From Rhodanobacter_A agri (GTDB lineage: Bacteria; Pseudomonadota; Gammaproteobacteria; Xanthomonadales; Rhodanobacteraceae): a stretch of DNA of 64,000 bases. The stretch covers positions 310,001-374,000 of the forward strand of contig NZ_JADIKL010000003.1 in assembly GCF_044904705.1 (NCBI RefSeq), in the 5' to 3' direction. This document shows positions 34,943 to 43,682 of this stretch, piece after piece (positions within the stretch are counted from its first letter, which is position 1; every line of letters starts with the position of its first letter). The notes under the pieces are model-generated. The model did not search any database. It saw only the letters and a list, made by a program, of their open reading frames with translations, and was not told the origin of the DNA. A program made the position numbers and the translations under genes.

Positions 34943-36550
34943 CTAGCGCAGCTCCATGACCACCAGTCCCTGCGGCGGGATGTCGAGCTCGAGCTTGCCG
35001 TCGTGTGGCTCGACCTGCGCGGGCGCCGCCAGCGTGCCGGCGCCGCGCAGCTGCACGATCTGCTCACGCGACGGAAAGTCCGGGCGGCCCATCGCGTCGA
35101 ACGCAGCCACGGCATTGCCGTGCGTTTCGTCCAGGCGCCACACCCGCGCTCTGGCATCTGCCGGCAGCGACGACACATCGATCTCGAAGTGCCGCACCGC
35201 GCCCTTCGGCCGGCCGGCCGTGTAACTGGCGCCGTCGCCTACCGGCGGCGCGTAGTTCCACAAGGCCAGCACCAGGGTGCCGTCGGCACGGCGGGTGACC
35301 AGCGCGGCATCGGAGGTCGCCGGCAGTTGCACGTCGCCCAGCTTGTGCAACATCGCGAAGGCATTGAAGGCCGGCTTGGGGATGTTGTCTTCGGCGATCA
35401 GGCCGAAGCCGCCATAGAACGGCGTACGCACCACCCCGCCCTCCTCGAACACGTCGGAGAACGTCCAGTAGCTCATCGCCTCCACCTTGCCGGCACAGGC
35501 GCGGATGGTGTTGGCGAGCCACGGGCCCATGTACACCGTATCGGTGACGTTGGGCAGGTTGGCATAGGAAGCGTTGAACTCGCTCATGATGAACGGCAGT
35601 TTCGGGTACGGCGACGCCAGCACCTCCTTGTGCACCTTGTCCACCGCGCGGCACACCATGTCCTTGCGCGGGATGTTCTCGCGGGTGTGGAACACGTTGT
35701 CGGCGGTGTCGTCGCCGTAGACGTGGGTGCTGACGAAGTCCACCGGCACGTTCGCCTGATGGACATGCTTGAGGAAATCGGCGACTTCCGCGGCTTGCGC
35801 CGTGGCCGGACCGCCCACGCGCAGGCGCGGGCTCACCGATTTCAGCGCGCGCGCGGTGTGGTCATAAAGCGTGTAGTAGGTCGGCATCTTGGGATTGCCG
35901 GCCCAGAAGCCGATGTTTGGTTCGTTCCACACCTCGAAATACCACTGCGACACTTCGGCTATGCCGTAGCGCGCGACCAGGTGCCGCGCGAACGCACGGA
36001 TCATACCGTCCCACAACGCATAGTCCTTCGGCGGCGCCACGTTGGGGTGGTACCAGAAATCCTGCAGCGCCTTGGGATCGGACGTCAGGTCCTTCGGCAT
36101 GAAGCCCAGCTCCACGAACGGGCGCACGCCGCGCGCCAGCAGGCCGTCGTAGATCTGATCCACGTAGGAGAAGTTGTAGACGGGCCGTTCGTCGCCGCCC
36201 GACGCACCGGCGGCGTTGTAGAACGGCTGACCTTTCCCGCCCAGCTGGAACAGGCCCACGTCGTCGTCGAGGATGCCGTGGAAGCGCACGTAGCCGAACC
36301 CCGTGGCCTGCTTCACCGTCGCGAGGTCCTTGCGGTAGTCGTCACGCAGCGACAGCACCGCGCGGCCGGAGCCGAACATCCGCTCCCAGAAATGCGGAAA
36401 CGGCGTGCCCCTGGCCTTGGCGTCGATCTGGATGCGCACGGTATCGCCAGCGGGTGCGGGCATCGCCGCGCACGGCGCGCCGGTTGCCAACAGCAAAGCG
36501 CACAGCAGCAAACCGCGGACGACACGATGCTTCACGGATTCGTCGTTCAT
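34943..36550 (-). CDS. Secreted GH39-like glycoside hydrolase
   Basis: A 535-residue protein with a signal peptide (cleavage near GAPCAA, about residue 28) and a GH39-like TIM barrel followed by a beta domain. FEVWNEPNIGFW near 200 carries the acid/base Glu and IMSEFNASY near 311 the nucleophile Glu. FGYVRFHGILDDD near 84 is the usual N-terminal barrel motif. GH39 includes beta-xylosidases, iduronidases and bacterial exopolysaccharide hydrolases such as PslG. Given its position beside the export operon it may trim the polysaccharide made here. ATG 36550 is chosen because AAGGTGATGGC precedes it and it begins the signal peptide; the frame stays open further upstream without support. Confidence 0.87.
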   Translation of the reverse strand: MNDESVKHRVVRGLLLCALLLATGAPCAAMPAPAGDTVRIQIDAKARGTPFPHFWERMFGSGRAVLSLRDDYRKDLATVKQATGFGYVRFHGILDDDVGLFQLGGKGQPFYNAAGASGGDERPVYNFSYVDQIYDGLLARGVRPFVELGFMPKDLTSDPKALQDFWYHPNVAPPKDYALWDGMIRAFARHLVARYGIAEVSQWYFEVWNEPNIGFWAGNPKMPTYYTLYDHTARALKSVSPRLRVGGPATAQAAEVADFLKHVHQANVPVDFVSTHVYGDDTADNVFHTRENIPRKDMVCRAVDKVHKEVLASPYPKLPFIMSEFNASYANLPNVTDTVYMGPWLANTIRACAGKVEAMSYWTFSDVFEEGGVVRTPFYGGFGLIAEDNIPKPAFNAFAMLHKLGDVQLPATSDAALVTRRADGTLVLALWNYAPPVGDGASYTAGRPKGAVRHFEIDVSSLPADARARVWRLDETHGNAVAAFDAMGRPDFPSREQIVQLRGAGTLAAPAQVEPHDGKLELDIPPQGLVVMELR

Positions 36551-36554
36551 GCCA

Positions 36555-38063
36555 TCACCTTGCAGGAGCCCCGGCCGGGATTCGCCCGGCCCCGAGTGCG
36601 CCGCGGCCCGGCGCAGGCACTTGCGCGTCCAGCCAGCCGCCACGGAAGCCGGCGCGCTGCAGGCCGGCGCGGATGTAAGGATTCCGGCGCATCACCTGCC
36701 ACACCAGGCCGCTGCGCCAGTTCTCGATCATCAGCAGGATCGGCCCCTGGTCGATGCCCAGGTGCACGGTATCGACCCAGCCCAGCCCGGGCACCACATG
36801 GCCGGTGCCCGATTTGGCCTGCGCGTCGTGGAAACTCGGATTGAACGCGTCGACGAAGCCGTAGCGATCGTAGATGTACTTGCCGTAACGCTGCTTCATC
36901 GCGGCCAGCGCGGGCACCACGATCTCCGGCGCGAATGCGATCGACCCGCCGGCCGCGGTCGGTGCGATGGTGCCGTCGTCGACGGTATCCGCCAGACCCG
37001 CGCCGCGCGCCGTATAGCCGTAATAGTGGCGCGCGCCCACCACGTAGTCGCCGGGTCCGTCGCAGGCAGTGAGCCCCCACACATCTGCGCCATAGCCGGT
37101 CCAGCCACCGGGATCGGCGATCGCGTAACTGCGCTGCGCGTAGGTCGCGCGGCGGCTGTTCTCGAAGTAGTCCAGTCCATGCTGGCGGCTCCAGTCGTCT
37201 CGGATGCCGCGGAAGTCGATCCAGCTCTGGCTGAACTGATGGCCGAACAGCGGCGCGAAGTTGAGGAAGGTCTGTCCCTCGAACGCGCCCCAGTAGAGAT
37301 GGTTGCTGGACAGCCAGGCCTTCCACGCCGCGGGAGAAACGGGATGGGTCGGCGAGCCCAACGCAAGGATGTAGACCAGCATGCCCTCGTTGTAGCCCTT
37401 CCAGTCGGACGGGATGAACTGGCCGCCCGGCGTCCAGCCCATGCCGATCAGCGGTTTGCGGGGTTGCATCCACGGCCAGTCGACGCGGCGGTAGATCCGG
37501 TCGGCGAGCCGGCGGATCTCGCGTTCCGGCGCGGTGTCGCGGTCGTAATACGACTGCGCGAACAGCACACCGCCGAGTAGCAGCGTGGTATCCACGCTGG
37601 ACAGCTCCACGTAGCGCGCCGCGCGCCGGCCATTACGCATGTCGAGGAAGTGATAGAAGAAGCCGCGGTAGCCGCTGGCGTCGTCCTCGCTGGCGTTCTG
37701 CGGCGCATCCGCGAAGAAACGCAGGGTGGCCAGCGTGCGCTCCACCGCTTGCGCGCGGCTGATATAGCCGCGCTCCGCGCCGATGCCGTAGGCGGTCAGT
37801 CCGAAGCCGGTCGCAGCGATCGAAGAGAAGGAATGGTTGGGCCAGGAGTCCGGCACCAGTCCCGTACGCGGATCTGTGCCCTGCCAGAACCAGTCGAAGC
37901 TGCGATGTTCGAGGTCGTCGACCATCGCCTGCTGCGCGGGCGCCAGGTCGGCGTAGCTCCCGGCGGCCTCCTTGGCGACGACCGGCGCGGGCCCGCCGAC
38001 GACCAGTGTCAGCAGCGCGATAGCCGCAACGACATACAGGTTGCGCCGCCAGCTTGGAATCAT
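36555..38063 (-). CDS. Secreted glycoamylase-like glucanase (GH144 type)
   Basis: About 502 residues from ATG 38063, which directly starts a signal peptide (MIPSWRRNLYVVAAIALL...); ATG 38087 would add eight residues. The mature part matches the Glycoamylase-like family (PF10091, from memory): HRSFDWFWQG near the start, SSIAATGFGLTAYGIGAERG, GMGWTPGGQFIPSDWKGYNE, and AFNPSFHD with LGIDQGPILLMIENWRSGL near the end. GH144 members include endo-beta-1,2-glucanases, so action on a beta-glucan is possible. It lies 4 bp upstream of the GH39 gene on the same strand; the two are probably co-transcribed and work together on one polymer. Confidence 0.85.
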   Translation of the reverse strand: MIPSWRRNLYVVAAIALLTLVVGGPAPVVAKEAAGSYADLAPAQQAMVDDLEHRSFDWFWQGTDPRTGLVPDSWPNHSFSSIAATGFGLTAYGIGAERGYISRAQAVERTLATLRFFADAPQNASEDDASGYRGFFYHFLDMRNGRRAARYVELSSVDTTLLLGGVLFAQSYYDRDTAPEREIRRLADRIYRRVDWPWMQPRKPLIGMGWTPGGQFIPSDWKGYNEGMLVYILALGSPTHPVSPAAWKAWLSSNHLYWGAFEGQTFLNFAPLFGHQFSQSWIDFRGIRDDWSRQHGLDYFENSRRATYAQRSYAIADPGGWTGYGADVWGLTACDGPGDYVVGARHYYGYTARGAGLADTVDDGTIAPTAAGGSIAFAPEIVVPALAAMKQRYGKYIYDRYGFVDAFNPSFHDAQAKSGTGHVVPGLGWVDTVHLGIDQGPILLMIENWRSGLVWQVMRRNPYIRAGLQRAGFRGGWLDAQVPAPGRGALGAGRIPAGAPAR

Positions 38064-38101
38064 GCGATCGGGATCTCGTGTACGCATAAGTGCATGGCGA
38101 G

Positions 38102-38124
38102 CGCGGGGCCACGCCTGCCCCGCG
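38102..38124 (-). terminator. Hairpin between the TonB receptor and glucanase genes
   Basis: CGCGGGG (38102-38108) and CCCCGCG (38118-38124) form a perfect 7-bp stem with a 9-base loop. There is no U-run after it on the minus strand, so it could be an mRNA 3'-end stabiliser or weak attenuator rather than an intrinsic terminator. Confidence 0.35.
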
Positions 38125-38142
38125 TTCCGACACAGGCCATCG

Positions 38143-41100
38143 TTAGAAGCTGACGCCCATCGTGAGCTTGACCGTGCGCGGATAACCGGTGATGTCGCCG
38201 ATCGGGTTGTACATCACCGGCCGGCTGCTCATCACGCCATTCGATCCCCAGTTCTCCAGGTAATCGACGTAGTTGCTCCAGTTGAACGCGTTGATCAGGT
38301 CGAAACGCAGGTAGGCCTTCAGGTTGCCGTAGATCATGAAGTTCTTGGTTGCCTGGAAGTCCAGGTCGCGATAGCCGAAGATCTTGCCGCCGATCAGGAA
38401 GCGCCCATTGCCCGGCGGCGCGATCGCCACCGAACGGCAACCGCTGCCGGCGCTGCCGCCGCTGTCCACGTTGGTGGGCGTCGCCCCGAAGCAGGCGAGG
38501 TTGAGGTCGGGGATCGGCGTGGCCAGAGTCAGCTTGGCGCCGAGCACGAAGCCCCAAGGGCCATCCAGCGTGCCGGTCATCACGAGGCGGTGCTTGGCCA
38601 CGCCGGACGAGGTGTACGGGTAGTTGCCGATCCACTCGTAGTCAAACGCGTACTGGTCGGTCGGATCGGCGTTGTCGTTGTTCTGCTTGGTGTGCGAGTA
38701 GGTGTAGGCGATCGTCGCGCCCCAGTGCGACTCGTGGGTGTAAGGCTTGTCGGCCGACAGCAGGACCTGCGTGGTTTGCGTCTCCAGTCCGTTGTTGCCG
38801 ATGATCAGGCTACCGAAACCGGGAATGCCGTTGCCCCAGGGCTGGCCGCCGTTCTGCCAGAAGCTGCCGTCCGGATAACGGTTGCCCAGCGTGTACACCA
38901 GGCCGTTGTGGCTGCTTATGTAGGCCAGCGTCGCGCTGGTGTTCCAGTCGCCTATCTGATTGCGCATGCCGATGCTGAACTGGTCGGAATACGGCGCCTT
39001 GAGGTTGTTGGTGACCAGGTCGACTTCCTTGCCGGCATTGCTGCCGGATACCAGCCCCTGCAGGGTCGGGATGCTGAGGTAGGCCGGGTTCCAGGCATAA
39101 CAGTTGTTCACGCCGACATTGCAGGGCACGTCGGGCGTATTGAAGAACAGTGTGGGTTGCGACAGCGCCTGCTTGGTCTGCTCTACCTGCAGCGACTCGT
39201 ACAGGTCGCGGTCGTAGGAACGGCCGATGCCGCCGAAGACCACATGCTTCTGATCGCCGTTGATGTCGTAGGAGAAGCCGAAGCGCGGCTGCCACTCGTT
39301 CGTCTTCGCATGGCGATTGTGGCCGGTGCTGATGTAGTCGTTGATGTTCACCCCGCCCAGCGCCAGCGTCTGCGCGTACGTCTGTCCGGGCGGCGCATTC
39401 GGATCCTGCATGCCGAACGCCGCCACCACGTTCGCGGGGGTCACGAAGTTGAGGTAGGACGGTGTTTTCTCGTAATCCCAGCGCACGCCGAGGTTCAGCG
39501 TCAAATGGTCGTCCACCGCCCAGTCGTCCTGGATATAGACGCCCAACTGCTTGTCCGAACTGGTGGCCACCGGGCTTATGCCGGGCGTGGGCGAGCCGAA
39601 CTGCACCTGGTACGGGATCGCTTCGGTGCCGGCCGGCGTCACCGCGTAGTTGAACAGCGCGTTGGAATCGCCGGCATCCTGCGCGGTGAGTTTCACCGCT
39701 TTGTACTTGAAGCCCATCTTTACGACGTGGTCGCCGTTCCACTCCAGGTCGTTGAAGGTCAAGTCGTCCTGGATCGCCGGACCCTTCTGGCCCTTGTTCT
39801 GTTGGGCCAGCGGCGAGTTGCCGGTCTGCACGATGACCTTGTTCAGCTGTGCGCCGGTGAGCGTGTAGGAGCTGCCGTCGCCGACGATGATCGGCGTGGG
39901 CGCATAGAACGCGTTCTCGTAGGTCATCTGCAAACGGTTGAACCAGCTGTAGGCACTGTGATCCCAGCGGATGTCGAAACGTTTGTCGGTGTTTTGCGTG
40001 TCGAGTCCCGCCGATGCGGCGAGCGTGCCGCCGAGGCCGCTGATGGAGGTTTCTTTGCGGTACTTGCCGCTCACCTCGAAGCGGTCGTGGTCGGTCGGCT
40101 CGAAGTCGATCTTGCCGAACCAGTCGTTTTCCTTGAACGGCAGGCTCGCCGGCCCCAGCTGCGATTGCACGCTGGCGGGCAAGTAGCCTGCGTAATCGGT
40201 GACACCGGGCACGACGGTGGTGGGACTGTCGAATTCCTTGCCTTCGTAGGCGATGAAGAAGTGCGCCATGTCCTTCACGATCGGGCCGCCGAAATCGAAG
40301 CCGTAATCCTTCTCGTGCGACTGGGTCTTGTCGTGCGCCGCCTGCTCCGCCGGCGTCATCGCGCGCAGGCGGGTATTGGTGAAGCTGCCGAACACGTCGC
40401 CGTGAAAATCGTTGGTGCCGGACTTGGTTTCGGCGGTCACCGCAGCGCTGGAGATCTGGTCGTACTCCGCCTTGTAGTTGGAGGTGATGACCTTGTATTC
40501 GCCGATCGCCAATTGCGGGAAGGGGTTGCCCTGGCTGGCGTTCTGGCCGGTGATGCCGCCCGACAGCACGTAGTTCTTCTGGCCGACGCCATCGATGTAC
40601 ACGTTGATGTTGCTGCTGGCCTGGGCGCCGGCACGCAGGCTGGTGGTGCCATCGGCATTGCGCGTGAACACCATGCCCGGGACGATGTCGGCGAACTCCA
40701 GGAAGTTGCGCGAAGCGGCCGGCAGCGCATCGATGTCCCGCAGCGAGACGATGTTGCCGACCTCGGAGGTCGTCACCTCCGGCAAGGTCACCGCGGACAC
40801 CGTCACGCCACCCAGCGCCTTGACGTTGGATGGCGCGGGCGCCGCCGGCGCGGCCGCACCCAGGTCGAGCGTGCCGACCGAGGCCACCGACAAAGTGACA
40901 GTTCGCTCGGTGCCGGGGCCGGCATCCACCTGATAGGTGCCAGGAGGCAGGCCGACCAGCGCATAGCTGCCGCCCTTGTCGGTGCGCGTGCGACGCACGG
41001 CGCCGGTGGACAGCTGACGCGCGGTGACGACCGTGCTGGCCGGGCCGTGGCCGCGCAGCGTGGCGTCTGCCGTCTGCGCCACGGACCACCCCGGTATCGC

Positions 41101-41178
41101 GCACGTGGCGGCGATCGCAGCCTGGATCAAACCGGAAAGCAGCTGCCTGCGCAGCTTCTGGCTCATCGTCGTATTCAT
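38143..41178 (-). CDS. TonB-dependent receptor, Oar-like, with N-terminal carboxypeptidase-regulatory-like domain
   Basis: A 1011-residue outer-membrane protein. After the signal peptide (ending near SVAQTADA) there is a carboxypeptidase-regulatory-like domain with KGGSYALVGLPPGTYQV, then a plug (VYIDGVGQKNY near 188) and a 22-strand-type barrel. The C-terminus ends in LTMGVSF, with terminal Phe. GGGGAG lies before ATG 41178. A typical N-terminal TonB box is not obvious. Such receptors take up large glycans, peptides or siderophores using TonB energy. The two secreted hydrolases downstream on the same strand (54 bp and then 4 bp gaps) suggest import of oligosaccharides, or of peptides in Oar relatives. 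Confidence 0.92.
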   Translation of the reverse strand: MNTTMSQKLRRQLLSGLIQAAIAATCAIPGWSVAQTADATLRGHGPASTVVTARQLSTGAVRRTRTDKGGSYALVGLPPGTYQVDAGPGTERTVTLSVASVGTLDLGAAAPAAPAPSNVKALGGVTVSAVTLPEVTTSEVGNIVSLRDIDALPAASRNFLEFADIVPGMVFTRNADGTTSLRAGAQASSNINVYIDGVGQKNYVLSGGITGQNASQGNPFPQLAIGEYKVITSNYKAEYDQISSAAVTAETKSGTNDFHGDVFGSFTNTRLRAMTPAEQAAHDKTQSHEKDYGFDFGGPIVKDMAHFFIAYEGKEFDSPTTVVPGVTDYAGYLPASVQSQLGPASLPFKENDWFGKIDFEPTDHDRFEVSGKYRKETSISGLGGTLAASAGLDTQNTDKRFDIRWDHSAYSWFNRLQMTYENAFYAPTPIIVGDGSSYTLTGAQLNKVIVQTGNSPLAQQNKGQKGPAIQDDLTFNDLEWNGDHVVKMGFKYKAVKLTAQDAGDSNALFNYAVTPAGTEAIPYQVQFGSPTPGISPVATSSDKQLGVYIQDDWAVDDHLTLNLGVRWDYEKTPSYLNFVTPANVVAAFGMQDPNAPPGQTYAQTLALGGVNINDYISTGHNRHAKTNEWQPRFGFSYDINGDQKHVVFGGIGRSYDRDLYESLQVEQTKQALSQPTLFFNTPDVPCNVGVNNCYAWNPAYLSIPTLQGLVSGSNAGKEVDLVTNNLKAPYSDQFSIGMRNQIGDWNTSATLAYISSHNGLVYTLGNRYPDGSFWQNGGQPWGNGIPGFGSLIIGNNGLETQTTQVLLSADKPYTHESHWGATIAYTYSHTKQNNDNADPTDQYAFDYEWIGNYPYTSSGVAKHRLVMTGTLDGPWGFVLGAKLTLATPIPDLNLACFGATPTNVDSGGSAGSGCRSVAIAPPGNGRFLIGGKIFGYRDLDFQATKNFMIYGNLKAYLRFDLINAFNWSNYVDYLENWGSNGVMSSRPVMYNPIGDITGYPRTVKLTMGVSF

Positions 41179-41554
41179 GCGATGTACTCCCCATATCCCC
41201 CTGTTGTCGGGATATGCCGGGCCGGCTTCCGCGCCAGGCACCGGGGACGGATCGCGATTCAAGTCCCGGCCACGCCGCCGTTCTTCCGGCGATTGCGCAT
41301 CTTCCAGGGCCCGCCTGCGCCGGATGTCGCGTTGCGCGTCCCCGTGCAACGCCGATCCGGAATCGCTCCATGCAGCGTCGACCAGCGGCAAGGCGGAAAC
41401 GTCGCGGCCGCCATGCTGGTGTCGCCGCACAACATGAAAGGCGGCATGTGCAGGCAACGTGCACGCGCTGTCGCAGCGTCGATGTAGACAGGCCTCTCGG
41501 CGACGCCCTTCGTGCCGACACCGCGCCGCGGTCAGGAGCCCGGAACCGCCCCTG
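41179..41554. other. Non-coding stretch upstream of the TonB receptor gene
   Basis: About 376 bp between the receptor start and the end of the small minus-strand gene. It should contain the receptor promoter. I see no convincing -35/-10 pair, RNA gene or repeat, and the short frames here lack ribosome sites. Confidence 0.5.
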
Positions 41555-41746
41555 CTAGTCCGCCAGCGCCGCGACCCGCTGCGCCGCCACCAGCTTTTCC
41601 AGCACCGACAGATCGGTGCGTGCGCTCGGACCGTCCCTGCCCTGTATCCGCCGGCTGTGCCGGGCCTGATTGATCTGGGCCATCAGCAGGCTGGTCAGTT
41701 CGTCATGCGTCAAATGCAAGTGCAGCACGATCATCGTGTCGTCCAT
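41555..41746 (-). CDS. Small acidic/basic protein of unknown function, 63 aa
   Basis: ATG 41746 is chosen because AAGGAG lies nine bases ahead. An upstream GTG at 41767 and ATG at 41755 would place the ribosome site inside or against the gene. The protein starts MDDTMIVLHLHLTHDEL and then has a predicted helix (TSLLMAQINQARHSRR) and a second helix near the end (LSVLEKLVAAQRVAAL). No family is recognised. It is divergent from the HTH regulator gene, and the 158-bp gap between the starts contains an inverted repeat, so the two are probably controlled together. Confidence 0.55.
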   Translation of the reverse strand: MDDTMIVLHLHLTHDELTSLLMAQINQARHSRRIQGRDGPSARTDLSVLEKLVAAQRVAALAD

Positions 41747-41827
41747 TGCGGGCATCTCCTTCGCCACGCCGGCGCGTCTCCGGCGGAGACCGTCGTCACA
41801 AACCGCCTGGAATGGCTCACCGATAAT

Positions 41828-41844
41828 TGCAATTCAAATTTGCA
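41828..41844. promoter_or_regulatory. Candidate operator between the HTH gene and the small gene
   Basis: The inverted repeat TGCAA-N7-TTGCA lies in an AT-rich island, with a further GCAAATGCAA at 41881-41890. It lies in the intergenic region of a divergent pair that includes an HTH protein, the usual place for autoregulation. Binding is inferred. Confidence 0.45.
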
Positions 41845-41845
41845 T

Positions 41846-41873
41846 TTGTCAACCATGTCTATTTGGATATTTG
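41846..41873 (+). promoter_or_regulatory. Weak candidate promoter of the HTH gene
   Basis: TTGTCA (41846-41851) and TATTTG (41868-41873) are spaced by 16 bp, directly after the inverted repeat. The -10 match is poor, so this is tentative. Confidence 0.3.
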
Positions 41874-41904
41874 GCGCGACGCAAATGCAACACTGGCGTC
41901 GCCC

Positions 41905-42288
41905 ATGAGTCCAAGAGCCTCCGCATCCCGCCATTTCGGGCAACGCCTCCAGCAAGCGCTCGACCGCACGGCGATCCCTCCGGGCCGGCAACGCACCACC
42001 GCTTTGGCCAACCATTACGCCGTCGCCCGCGAAACCGCGCGCCTGTGGCTGGCGGGGCGCGCGATGCCCGAAATCCGTCGCCTGATCGAGATCGCCGACG
42101 ACTGCCGCGTCAGCCTGGATTGGCTCGCTACCGGTCGCGGCCCGATGGTGGCGCCGCCCGGCGTGGGCGAACGGGCACATAGCTACGACGTACTGAGCGT
42201 CGACGAAAAAGCGCTGCTGCAGGCCACCCGCAAACTCTCGCTGCGCCGCCGCCAAGGCTTGATGGCGCTGCTCGACGTCCGCGACTGA
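41905..42288 (+). CDS. HTH regulator, phage-repressor-like
   Basis: A 127-residue protein. A helix-turn-helix of the XRE/CI type is visible at about 28-75: TTALANHYAVARETARLWLAG then MPEIRRLIEIADDCRVSLDWLATG, the usual spacing for small repressors with an SxDWLxxG end. The short C-terminal part (SVDEKALLQATRKLSLRR...) has no peptidase or sensor motif. ATG 41905 is preferred; the open frame upstream (from 41827) runs through the AT-rich promoter region. Likely target: its own divergent promoter region and the small gene at 41555-41746. Confidence 0.75.
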   Translation: MSPRASASRHFGQRLQQALDRTAIPPGRQRTTALANHYAVARETARLWLAGRAMPEIRRLIEIADDCRVSLDWLATGRGPMVAPPGVGERAHSYDVLSVDEKALLQATRKLSLRRRQGLMALLDVRD

Positions 42289-42426
42289 AGCACACACGCG
42301 GCACCCCACCGCACTCAGACGGATATCCGTCCAAACGCATAGCGGAGCGTTGCTGCTTGTTGAACAGGGGACTTCCAGCCGTTCCGGACGCCCCCATTCT
42401 CCGGCTGCGCCGCGCCGGACGGAGCC

Positions 42427-42996
42427 TCAGGCCAGCATCTCCATCACCTGCGCCGTCGAACGCACGCGCCCCAGCCGCGGGAAGATGTGCTCGATGGCGA
42501 AACCATGCTGCTCGGCGCTCGCGGCGCTCATCGCATCCTCGGCGAAGACGATGGCGTAGCCGTGCTCCCATGCCGCACGGGCGGTGGATTCCACCCCGAT
42601 ATTGGTGGAGATGCCGCCCAGCACGATCTGCGCGATGCCGCGACGACGCAGCTGCAGGTCCAGCTCGGTGCCGTGGAACGCGCCCCATTGGCGCTTGACG
42701 ATGTGGATGTCGCCCTCGGCCACGGCGAGTTCGTCGGCGTACTCCCACCATGCCGGTGTCATCGGCTTGGTCGGCATGGAACGGTCGATCGGCTGGCGCA
42801 ACAGGTCGCCGCCGTCGGCGGACCAGCCCACCCGCACCAGCACCACCGGCGCGCCGAGCGCGCGGAAGCGCGCCGCCAGCCGGCCGGCCCGACCACACAC
42901 CTCAGGCGCGCCATGCGGACCGCCGGCGTAGGGTGCGATACCCTTCTGCAAATCGATGAGCACCAGCGCGGTGCTTCGCGGATCGAGCTTTTCCAC
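42427..42996 (-). CDS. Isochorismatase-family hydrolase lacking the catalytic Cys
   Basis: A 189-residue cysteine-hydrolase-like fold, starting at GTG 42996 with TGGAGAA seven bases ahead. ALVLIDLQKG near 10 supplies the first catalytic Asp and VKRQWGAFHGTEL near 98 the Lys. The loop where nicotinamidase-type enzymes carry Cys reads GGISTNIGVESTAR near 127-140, with Gly in that position, as happens in true isochorismatases. Substrate is unknown. It is divergent from the TetR gene with an operator palindrome between them, so it is probably the regulated target, perhaps a small-molecule detoxification enzyme. Confidence 0.87.
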   Translation of the reverse strand: MEKLDPRSTALVLIDLQKGIAPYAGGPHGAPEVCGRAGRLAARFRALGAPVVLVRVGWSADGGDLLRQPIDRSMPTKPMTPAWWEYADELAVAEGDIHIVKRQWGAFHGTELDLQLRRRGIAQIVLGGISTNIGVESTARAAWEHGYAIVFAEDAMSAASAEQHGFAIEHIFPRLGRVRSTAQVMEMLA

Positions 42997-43017
42997 GAAA
43001 TTCTCCAGTCAAGAAAC

Positions 43018-43033
43018 GTGAGGACATCCTCAC
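43018..43033. promoter_or_regulatory. TetR-type operator, perfect inverted repeat
   Basis: GTGAGGA-CA-TCCTCAC is a perfect 7-bp inverted repeat with a 2-bp spacer. It lies 22 bp from the isochorismatase-family start and 17 bp before the TetR start. A second, weaker copy follows at 43046-43057. Confidence 0.75.
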
Positions 43034-43045
43034 TTAGGAGTTTAT

Positions 43046-43057
43046 GAGGATGTTCTC
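43046..43057. promoter_or_regulatory. Second, imperfect TetR operator overlapping the start codon
   Basis: GAGGA-TG-TTCTC repeats the core of the operator at 43018-43033 with one mismatch between arms and covers the chosen tetR start codon at 43050. Two sites one to three helical turns apart would allow co-operative autoregulation. Confidence 0.5.
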
Positions 43058-43676
43058 GCAAAAGACAAGCGCCACCCGGCGGGCGCCGCAGCGCCAGCGC
43101 GGCCGGGAGCGGGTCGCCGCGCTGCTCGAAGCCGCCGCCGACTGCTTCATCGAAAAGGGCTTCGAAGCCGCCACCATGACCGAGATCGCCGCCCGCGCCG
43201 GCGCCGCGATCGGCTCGCTGTACCAGTTCTTCCCGACCAAGGAGGCGCTCGCGCAGGCCCTGCTCGACCGTTACGCCGAGGCCCTTTACGCACGGCTGGG
43301 CACACTCGCGGCGCGCTCCGCGGGATGGGACAGCGATCAGCTCGGCGCGCAGCTGATCCGCCTCCTGGTGGCGTTCCGCCGGCGCTATCCGGCCTTCGTG
43401 GTGCTGGCCGAATCCGTCACGGTGCCCAGCGAACACAGCCTGGCGATCCGCCGCCGCCTGCGCGCCGAATTGCAGGCCTTGCTGGCCCGGCATGCGCCCT
43501 CGCTTGCGCCGGCCGATCTGCACGCCGTCACAATCGTCGTGCAGCAGCTGATGAAGGCCGCGGTGGCGGTGAACGCCGAGCCCGGCCTGAACGGCCGCAA
43601 GGCGGCGCTGGACCAGTTGCAGCAGGCACTGCAGCTCTATCTGCGCGAAGCGCTGAAAGCCCGCGCGACGCCATGA
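43050..43676 (+). CDS. TetR-family transcriptional regulator
   Basis: A 208-residue protein. The N-terminal TetR HTH is clear: RVAALLEAAADCFIEKGFEAATMTEIAARAGAAIGSLYQFFPTKEAL in outline, at about 20-66, with the Y-x-F-F-x-x-K signature. The C-terminal ligand domain is of the TetR_C type with LIRLLVAFRRRYPAF near 108. AGGAG at 43036-43040 is nine bases before ATG 43050, making it a better start than ATG 43044. It probably represses its own gene and the divergent isochorismatase-family gene until a small ligand binds. Confidence 0.9.
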   Translation: MFSQKTSATRRAPQRQRGRERVAALLEAAADCFIEKGFEAATMTEIAARAGAAIGSLYQFFPTKEALAQALLDRYAEALYARLGTLAARSAGWDSDQLGAQLIRLLVAFRRRYPAFVVLAESVTVPSEHSLAIRRRLRAELQALLARHAPSLAPADLHAVTIVVQQLMKAAVAVNAEPGLNGRKAALDQLQQALQLYLREALKARATP

Positions 43677-43682
43677 CTGCCG

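Noticed and set aside
34134..34946. A 270-codon plus-strand frame over the GNAT gene
   Set aside because: It is antisense to a frame with clear GNAT motifs A and B and a good ribosome site.
37972..41487. A 1171-codon open frame on the plus strand opposite the TonB receptor gene
   Set aside because: The minus-strand frame has a full receptor with signal peptide, plug and terminal Phe. The opposing frame is low-complexity Val/Arg/Gly-rich and spans the end of another gene.
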